6,088 bases of DNA from Parvibaculum sp964560165 (GTDB taxonomy: Bacteria > Pseudomonadota > Alphaproteobacteria > Parvibaculales > Parvibaculaceae). This document shows, piece by piece, positions 1 through 3,654 of the stretch. Every line of letters begins with the position of its first letter. Position 1 is the stretch's first letter. The notes below the pieces were generated by a model. That model did not search any database and had not been told where the DNA came from. It saw only the letters and a program-made list of their open reading frames with translations. Position numbers and translations under genes: made by a program. The stretch is taken from positions 1 through 6,088 of the forward strand of contig CAZLLB010000205.1 in the NCBI GenBank assembly GCA_964560165.1. Reading direction: 5' to 3'.

Positions 1-161
1 TCGTCGTCGCGGGGCTCATCGAACTTACTGTGGCGGGCGAAACAAAACGGCTGACCGCGGGCGATGCCTATTATTTCGACTCGCGTTTACCGCATCGTTG
101 GCGCAATACGGGCACCATCGAATGTGTCATCGTTTCCGCCTGCACACCGCCCAGCTTCTAG
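1..161 (+). CDS. Cupin-domain protein, C-terminal fragment (probable XRE-type HTH/cupin transcriptional regulator)
   Basis: The reading frame with codons starting at base 3 is open from the window edge to a TAG at 159-161 and gives 52 residues; the start lies outside. The visible part reads as the second half of a small cupin beta-barrel: G-D-A-Y-Y-F (residues 20-25 of the fragment), then D-S-R-L-P-H-R-W-R-N (26-35), then a hydrophobic strand and the ending C-T-P-P-S-F. A G-D-x-x-Y-F-D-S-x-x-P-H-x-x-x-N pattern followed by a T-P-P-S-F-like end is typical of the sensor domain of HTH-cupin regulators, where the cupin binds a small effector. The HTH part is not visible, so the regulator role is inferred; a stand-alone cupin is possible. 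Only 9 bases separate it from the next gene in the same direction, so it may be co-transcribed with and control the enzymes that follow. Confidence 0.75.
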   Translation, partial: VVAGLIELTVAGETKRLTAGDAYYFDSRLPHRWRNTGTIECVIVSACTPPSF

Positions 162-170
162 AGTTGTCGA

Positions 171-1037
171 ATGAAATCTCTCAATGCCCTTCTGCGTGAA
201 CCCGGCCTCATTCTCGCACCCGGCGCTTACGATGCGCTGTCGGCGAAAATTGCTGCACAGGCGGGCGCATCCGCCGTCTATATGACGGGTTTTGGCTTGG
301 CGGGCAGTCATCTCGGGCTTCCCGATATCGGCCTGATGAGCGGCTCGGAAATGACCGAGCGCGTCCGTGCGATGAGCGCGGCCTGCGCGCCTGCGCCGCT
401 GATCGCCGATGGCGACAACGGTCATGGCGGACCGCTCAATGCGGCGCGCCTTGCGGTGCTTTATGAGCAGGCGGGCGCGCAATGTATCCAGATCGAGGAT
501 CAGGTTTTCCCCAAACGCTGCGGCCATATGGAAGGCAAGGAAGTCATCTCCATGACGGATGCGGCGCAGAAGATCGCGGCTGCCGCCGACGCGCGCTCAT
601 CGAAGGATTTCAAGATCATGGCGCGCACGGATGCGCGGGCAACTCACGATCTCGATGAGGCGCTACGGCGCGGCGAGGCTTTCCTGAAAGCGGGTGCCGA
701 CATTCTCTTCATCGAAGCGCCGCGCGACATGAAGGAACTCGAAAAGGTCGCATCGACGTTCAAGGGCGTGCCGCTGCTCGCCAATATGGTCGAAGACGGC
801 AAGACGCCTTATCTGACGGCAAAAGTGCTTGAAGAACTTGGCTTCAAGATTGCGATCTTCCCCGTCGCGGCGCTGCTTGCGGTGACGAAAAGATTGCAGG
901 ATGTCTATGCGACGCTGCTGAAGGGCGAGGGCGTTGCGGCGGACGAAACGCGCGTGACCTTCCAGCGCTACAATGAAATCGTCGGCCTGCCCGAGCTTCT
1001 CGCCAGCGCCGCGAAGATTGCCGGAGATGAGAAATAA
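171..1037 (+). CDS. Isocitrate lyase/PEP mutase superfamily enzyme (2-methylisocitrate lyase-like C-C lyase)
   Basis: A 288-residue protein, the usual length for the short members of the isocitrate lyase/phosphoenolpyruvate mutase superfamily, which are cytosolic Mg-dependent TIM barrels acting on alpha-oxyanion carboxylates. Visible motifs are the N-terminal P-G-A-Y-D-A-L-S-A-K (17-26), Y-M-T-G-F-G (37-42), the metal-site segment A-D-G-D-N-G-H-G-G (79-87), I-E-D-Q (108-111), the lyase signature K-R-C-G-H-M (115-120) with catalytic Cys117, A-R-T-D-A (151-155), F-I-E-A-P (180-184) and L-A-N-M (203-206). The retained K-R-C-G-H favours a C-C bond lyase (2-methylisocitrate or dimethylmalate lyase type) over a PEP mutase, which lacks it. 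The D-N-G-H-G-G loop differs from the D-T-G-F/Y-G form common in the family, so the substrate is unclear. The ATG at 171 fits the family N-terminus, although the Shine-Dalgarno is weak. The gene sits between a cupin protein and a thioesterase in one likely operon. Superfamily is sure; substrate is not. Confidence 0.9.
   Translation: MKSLNALLREPGLILAPGAYDALSAKIAAQAGASAVYMTGFGLAGSHLGLPDIGLMSGSEMTERVRAMSAACAPAPLIADGDNGHGGPLNAARLAVLYEQAGAQCIQIEDQVFPKRCGHMEGKEVISMTDAAQKIAAAADARSSKDFKIMARTDARATHDLDEALRRGEAFLKAGADILFIEAPRDMKELEKVASTFKGVPLLANMVEDGKTPYLTAKVLEELGFKIAIFPVAALLAVTKRLQDVYATLLKGEGVAADETRVTFQRYNEIVGLPELLASAAKIAGDEK
1023..1031 (+). promoter_or_regulatory. Ribosome binding site for the thioesterase, inside the preceding gene
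   Basis: The purine-rich stretch GGAGATGAG lies in the last codons of the lyase-like gene, about 5-10 bases before the ATG at 1037. Stop and start share one base (TAATG), the standard layout for termination-reinitiation coupling. It supports 1037 as the thioesterase start. Confidence 0.7.
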
Positions 1038-1465
1038 TGCCGAGCTGGTCGAATATCCTCAAGCGCATTGCGGCAGGCGAAACAGAAAAAGCCCCACCGC
1101 ATGTCGAGGCGCTGAAACTCTATGCGGGCAAGCTCACGGTGCTGGAGCCGGGCCGCATTCGCTATGACTGGACGGTCGATCCGCAGTTCCTCAATCCGGT
1201 CGCGGTCTTCGGCGGCTACCTCGCGACACTCGCCGATCAGACTTGTTCTTTCGCGCTGATGACGCTGCTGCGGGACGACCAGAACTTCACGACCAGCGAT
1301 TTGCAGATGCACTTCTTCCGCCCCGTGACAAGCGGGCTGCTCGCTTGCGAAGGCCATGTGGTGAACGTGTCGAAGACGCAAGCCTATGTCGAGGCGACAT
1401 TCACCAATGGCGACGGCAAGATGGCGCTGAAGGCCCGCGCGGTGGAACGGATTATTCCGGTGTGA
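1037..1465 (+). CDS. PaaI-family hotdog-fold thioesterase
   Basis: A 142-residue protein of the normal size for single hotdog-domain acyl-CoA thioesterases of the PaaI/4HBT type, which hydrolyse acyl- or aryl-CoA thioesters in the cytosol as dimers or tetramers. The core motif is N-P-V-A-V-F-G-G-Y-L-A-T-L-A-D-Q (53-68). It corresponds to the N-x-x-G-x-x-H-G-G-x-x-x-x-L-A-D of PaaI, with the catalytic-type Asp at 67 kept. The usual His before the two glycines is Phe58, and the usual Gly before it is also replaced, so activity or specificity may differ from classical PaaI. The strand F-T-T-S-D-L-Q-M-H-F-F-R-P-V (84-97) is the expected central segment, and A-Y-V-E-A-T-F (116-122) the last strands. 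The start overlaps the previous stop by one base, with a ribosome binding site at 1023-1031. Its placement suggests it releases a CoA thioester linked to the lyase chemistry (inference). It ends 10 bases from the convergent gene. Confidence 0.85.
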   Translation: MPSWSNILKRIAAGETEKAPPHVEALKLYAGKLTVLEPGRIRYDWTVDPQFLNPVAVFGGYLATLADQTCSFALMTLLRDDQNFTTSDLQMHFFRPVTSGLLACEGHVVNVSKTQAYVEATFTNGDGKMALKARAVERIIPV

Positions 1466-1475
1466 AATGCGAAAG

Positions 1476-2369
1476 CTAGTTAAGCGGATTGACGGGGGTG
1501 CCTTCTAGTCTCGTGCCCCTAATTAGATTTCTTACTTCTTCAATATCGCAGTCGGGGCCGCAGGTGATTTTTGTTAGATCGAACCTGCCGTACGGAGTGT
1601 TTTGCGCCAGTTGGACTGGCCAATACTCATGCGTGCCGTCGCTTTTGACGTCGTCTATTCCGCATTTATATCGCTTAATGAGGAAACGAATTTCATCTTC
1701 TAGGGTGAGTGTGGATGGTAGGTAGAATGCTCCAATTTTTGACACCGTCCATGGAATGAAAGGAGCATCCCCATTAGCCCCGACCCGGAGTAGATTGTTA
1801 ACTTGTTTGAGAAATTGCCGTGCTGGCGATTGGTAATTTATGGATCTAAGATCTCCCGCGGTTGTTATCGTAATGTTGAAATGCAACTGAACACCACGGT
1901 TTTGATTTCCAAAAACGGACCACAAAGAAGCTTGAGCATTGGTATTTTCTCGCGTGAGGGAAATGTAGAAGAGATCTTTTGATAATTCTCGATAGTATGC
2001 TGGGCCGTCTGAATCATCTGTATACCCTTTGAAATTGTGATCTTCTGCAAATTGATCCAGCTCACCCTGGCCAAGCCTCTTGGAGATTGTGTATAGGCGA
2101 AGTTCGTTCGTTTTTGAGATACTTTTTAGCGCGGCAAGGGATGTGAAATGGACTAGGCCAGTCGGGAAGCTTTCTCGGGGGAACATAAAGTCGAAAATAG
2201 CTGAAGAAATTCGCTTATTGTTTCCAGTGCACTCCACTGTAAATTTGGGTCTCGCTATTAGTTCTGCCGGGTCAGCATTGATGTTTAACTTATGCTGACG
2301 TGCCACGTCGTTTATCGCGTCGGCGACAGCGCGCCTTACTAAATATTCTGCGGGCAACAGGTTTTCCAT
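1476..2369 (-). CDS. DUF2971-like protein of unknown function, AT-rich, possibly acquired
   Basis: A 297-residue, apparently soluble protein without a signal peptide or membrane segment. I match it to DUF2971 by motif order: G-L-V-H-F-T-S (71-77); a following segment with E103 and D105 where the family often has N-D-x-x-E; L-F-Y-I-S-L-T (133-139); A-S-L-W-S-V-F-G (147-154) leading to R-G-V-Q-L-H-F-N (158-165); K211 before L-E-D-E-I-R-F (223-229); and a C-terminal I-T-C-G-P-D-C-D (268-275). Residues 1-70 are an extension before the usual start of the domain. The family has no settled biochemical role; an ADP-ribosyltransferase-like fold is my speculation. Base composition differs sharply from the neighbours: 1861-1920 has 23 G/C of 60 and 1921-1980 has 24 of 60. 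This suggests horizontal acquisition. The start is set by GGAG seven bases upstream, inside the end of pheC, and the 4-base gap implies co-transcription. It ends convergently 10 bases from the thioesterase, with no terminator visible between. Confidence 0.7.
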   Translation of the reverse strand: MENLLPAEYLVRRAVADAINDVARQHKLNINADPAELIARPKFTVECTGNNKRISSAIFDFMFPRESFPTGLVHFTSLAALKSISKTNELRLYTISKRLGQGELDQFAEDHNFKGYTDDSDGPAYYRELSKDLFYISLTRENTNAQASLWSVFGNQNRGVQLHFNITITTAGDLRSINYQSPARQFLKQVNNLLRVGANGDAPFIPWTVSKIGAFYLPSTLTLEDEIRFLIKRYKCGIDDVKSDGTHEYWPVQLAQNTPYGRFDLTKITCGPDCDIEEVRNLIRGTRLEGTPVNPLN

Positions 2370-2373
2370 TTCT

Positions 2374-3141
2374 CTACTCCACCCACTTCGCGATTGCCGA
2401 TTTCAACTCACCTGACTTCCGCAAATCCTCAAGCCACGCATCGACGCGCGCTTTCAGTTCCGCATCCTTCGGCATAAAATAAGCCTTCTCCGCATGGTCG
2501 AAAGGAGCGTCGGGGTGGAGTGCGCAGAGGGTGGGGTTGATCTTTGCCTGGAGCCGCGTCTCTATCGCGTCCGTGATCATCAAATCCGCGCGGCCTTCGA
2601 CGATTTCGCGGAAGATCGTCGTGTTATCGGGATGCAGCGTGATCGTCGCGACGTGGATGTGGGCGCGGGCGAATTTTTCGTTGGTGCCGCCGGGATTGAC
2701 GACGAGGCGGACGCCTTTGCGGTCGATCTGTTCGAGGGTCTGGAAGCGCGCAGCGTTGGTGCAAAGCGTGATCGGGGTCTTGCCGTCGCTCATTACGGGC
2801 GCAGAAAAAAGCCCGATTTCGGCGCGTGCCGCCGTCACCGAAACACCGCCCATAGCTATGTCGAAGCGGTCCGCCGCGAGGTCGGTGGAGAGGGAGGGCC
2901 AGCTTGTATGGATGAAGACGGGGCGCAGCCCAAGGCTGGCGGCGAGATTGCGCCCGAGATCGACATCGAGGCCACGGAAGGTGCCGGTGGCGGGATCAAG
3001 GGCGGAAAAGGGCCGGTAATCGCCGGTGAGGCCGATGCGCAATGTGCCTGAAACCTCGGCCTTCTCAAGGGTTTCGCCAGCCTGAAGGCTTTGGGGCACC
3101 GCGAGCAACAGGGCACAGAGGAGAGCGGAAATGAGGCGCAT
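2374..3141 (-). CDS. pheC: Periplasmic cyclohexadienyl dehydratase (arogenate/prephenate dehydratase), solute-binding-protein fold
   Basis: A 255-residue protein with a clear signal peptide (M-R, a hydrophobic stretch to about 17, A-x-A-like cleavage near Q-A-G at 20-22) and the fold of family 3 amino acid-binding proteins. The match to Pseudomonas PheC, recalled from memory, is much closer than to transport proteins: G-D-Y-R-P-F-S (40-46), T-S-W-P-S-L (79-84), D-R-F-D-I-A-M (91-97), D-G-K-T-P-I-T-L-C (119-127), Q-T-L-E-Q-I-D (134-140), N-P-G-G-T-N-E-K-F-A-R (149-159), H-P-D-N-T-T-I-F (170-177) and T-D-A-I-E (190-194). Glu194 corresponds to the catalytic glutamate of PheC, and Lys121 sits in a conserved active-site segment. 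PheC turns prephenate or arogenate into phenylpyruvate or phenylalanine in the periplasm. No permease or ATPase gene is adjacent, which also argues against a transporter subunit. The ribosome binding site is modest (AAAGG, 12 bases before ATG). An amino acid-binding protein remains the alternative. Confidence 0.8.
   Translation of the reverse strand: MRLISALLCALLLAVPQSLQAGETLEKAEVSGTLRIGLTGDYRPFSALDPATGTFRGLDVDLGRNLAASLGLRPVFIHTSWPSLSTDLAADRFDIAMGGVSVTAARAEIGLFSAPVMSDGKTPITLCTNAARFQTLEQIDRKGVRLVVNPGGTNEKFARAHIHVATITLHPDNTTIFREIVEGRADLMITDAIETRLQAKINPTLCALHPDAPFDHAEKAYFMPKDAELKARVDAWLEDLRKSGELKSAIAKWVE
2377..2380 (-). promoter_or_regulatory. Ribosome binding site of the DUF2971-like gene, within the last codons of pheC
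   Basis: On the minus strand pheC ends GTG GAG TAG. The GGAG inside it lies seven bases before the ATG at 2369, an ideal Shine-Dalgarno spacing. Ribosomes finishing pheC therefore reach the start site of the next gene, so the two proteins are probably made from one transcript. This site decides the start of the DUF2971-like gene. Confidence 0.7.
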
Positions 3142-3267
3142 GAGCGTCGAAAGCCTTTGTTGCCGAACGTTGTGAAAGTTGCCGTCCCGTTGTTGTTATT
3201 GTCGAGCCAGACGCCAGCGTGATGGTTGCCTGCAATCGGGCAAGGAAGCGGCTGCATTTGTCCACGC

Positions 3268-3282
3268 CTGTTTAACAAACAG
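3268..3282. promoter_or_regulatory. Short perfect dyad, possible operator upstream of pheC
   Basis: CTGTTT (3268-3273), AAC, AAACAG (3277-3282) form a perfect 6-base inverted repeat, AT-rich in a GC-rich setting, about 127 bases upstream of the pheC start. The geometry would suit a dimeric repressor, but a 6-base dyad can arise by chance and no family of regulator is indicated. Confidence 0.25.
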
Positions 3283-3316
3283 AACAGAGGCGGGACAGGC
3301 GGGAATAAACTCCGGT

Positions 3317-3400
3317 TGTCACCCCGGGCTTGTTCCGGGGTCCAGAGCCGCAGGTTCGGAGGTTGACGCTTCTGGATCCCGGCACAAGGCCGGGATGACA
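3317..3400. repeat. Pair of facing palindromic repeat units (alphaproteobacterial REP/BIME-like element)
   Basis: Two 30-base units, 3317-3346 and 3371-3400, are inverted copies of each other with 26 of 30 positions matching, separated by 24 bases. Each is itself a palindrome: CCCCGG (3322-3327) pairs with CCGGGG (3335-3340) around a 7-base loop, and ATCCCGGC (3376-3383) pairs with GCCGGGAT (3389-3396) around a 5-base loop. The four mismatches between units largely keep each inner stem paired, which points to selection on the hairpins. Elements with this CCCGG-x-CTTGT-x-CCGGG core are widely scattered in alphaproteobacterial intergenic regions, as I recall from the lineage. The pair could also fold into one long 30-base-arm hairpin and may insulate the two divergent genes or act as a mobile-like miniature element. 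Confidence 0.85.
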
Positions 3401-3498
3401 TCTATGGATGATGAAGCGCTGTCCGCTCATTCAGCCCCGCAATGACAAATCCCCGCTTTACTGGACTGTTAAGGGTGCCCCTGATAGAAACCGGGCCC

Positions 3499-3573
3499 AT
3501 GGAATACGAGATGATCGAGATGCGCCACATACCTGCTTTCGGGCCGCGAATTAGTGGCCCGGCTTTTCGCTGA
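3499..3573 (+). CDS. Possible 24-codon leader peptide upstream of ileS, with three isoleucine codons
   Basis: An ATG at 3499 opens a 24-codon frame ending in TGA at 3571-3573, 81 bases before ileS. It carries Ile codons at positions 6 (ATC, 3514), 11 (ATA, 3529) and 18 (ATT, 3550), a notable density in front of an isoleucyl-tRNA synthetase gene. No strong Shine-Dalgarno precedes 3499; an in-frame ATG at 3511 has GGA at 3501-3503 upstream. The frame runs through the hairpin at 3540-3561 rather than stopping before it, which does not match classical attenuation. ATA and ATT are also what unselected sequence would give. It is a hypothesis only. Confidence 0.25.
   Translation: MEYEMIEMRHIPAFGPRISGPAFR
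3540..3567 (+). terminator. Terminator-like hairpin in the ileS leader, possible attenuator
   Basis: CGGGCCGC (3540-3547) pairs with GTGGCCCG (3554-3561), eight base pairs including one G-U, around the loop GAATTA. TTTT follows at 3564-3567. The T run is short, so termination would be weak. A second upstream arm, CCGGGCC (3491-3497), can pair perfectly with GGCCCGG (3556-3562), and GGCCC (3494-3498) with GGGCC (3541-3545), so alternative folds exist. This would suit a switchable leader of ileS if a promoter lies upstream of 3490. Confidence 0.35.
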
Positions 3574-3591
3574 GGGGTCGGACGGGCTCCG

Positions 3592-3620
3592 TTGACGCGA
3601 TTGGCCGGGACTGCGCCAAA
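3592..3620 (+). promoter_or_regulatory. Weak candidate promoter close to ileS
   Basis: TTGACG at 3592-3597 is a good -35 hexamer. At 17 bases' spacing the -10 position holds GCCAAA (3615-3620), a poor match to the consensus. If used, it would give a transcript starting about 28 bases before the ileS ATG and bypass the leader hairpin. Confidence 0.2.
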
Positions 3621-3654
3621 CCGACAGATGAAGCCCCGAACGCCGAGAGCTGAC

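Larger units (their letters stand above)
3142..3654. other. Divergent intergenic region between pheC and ileS
   Basis: A 513-base stretch separating two outward-facing genes, so it must hold the promoters of both. It contains a short dyad (3268-3282), two facing palindromic repeat units (3317-3400) and a leader-like segment before ileS (3491-3573). Open frames across 3179-3445 on the plus strand and across the repeat on the minus strand have no recognisable protein similarity or good ribosome binding site, and I treat them as non-coding. I see no convincing sigma-70 promoter for pheC; the pheC-proximal 120 bases hold only a candidate Shine-Dalgarno at 3154-3158. Confidence 0.7.

Noticed and set aside
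1466..1475. Bidirectional terminator between the convergent thioesterase and DUF2971-like genes
   Set aside because: Only ten bases lie between the stops, and I found no GC-rich hairpin with a T run there.
2297..2309. Dyad GACGT-GCC-ACGTC
   Set aside because: It lies inside the coding part of the DUF2971-like gene, has only 5-base arms, and is probably chance.
2494..3051. Plus-strand open frames opposite pheC
   Set aside because: pheC has continuous family motifs in its own frame; the opposite frames show none.
3179..3445. Open frame of 88 codons on the plus strand across the pheC-ileS gap, and a minus-strand frame at 2856-3401
   Set aside because: They run through the palindromic repeat, whose translation gives the P-G-L-V-P-G-S-like peptides typical of spurious calls over such elements. 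The minus-strand frame also overlaps pheC, and neither has a recognisable domain.
3427..3445. TCATT...AATGA inverted repeat as a possible third repeat unit
   Set aside because: Only five bases per arm, and no match to the 30-base units beyond the GC-rich centre.
3403..3654. T-box riboswitch upstream of ileS
   Set aside because: No T-box consensus or long specifier stem is visible, and T-boxes are typical of Firmicutes and Actinobacteria rather than Proteobacteria.
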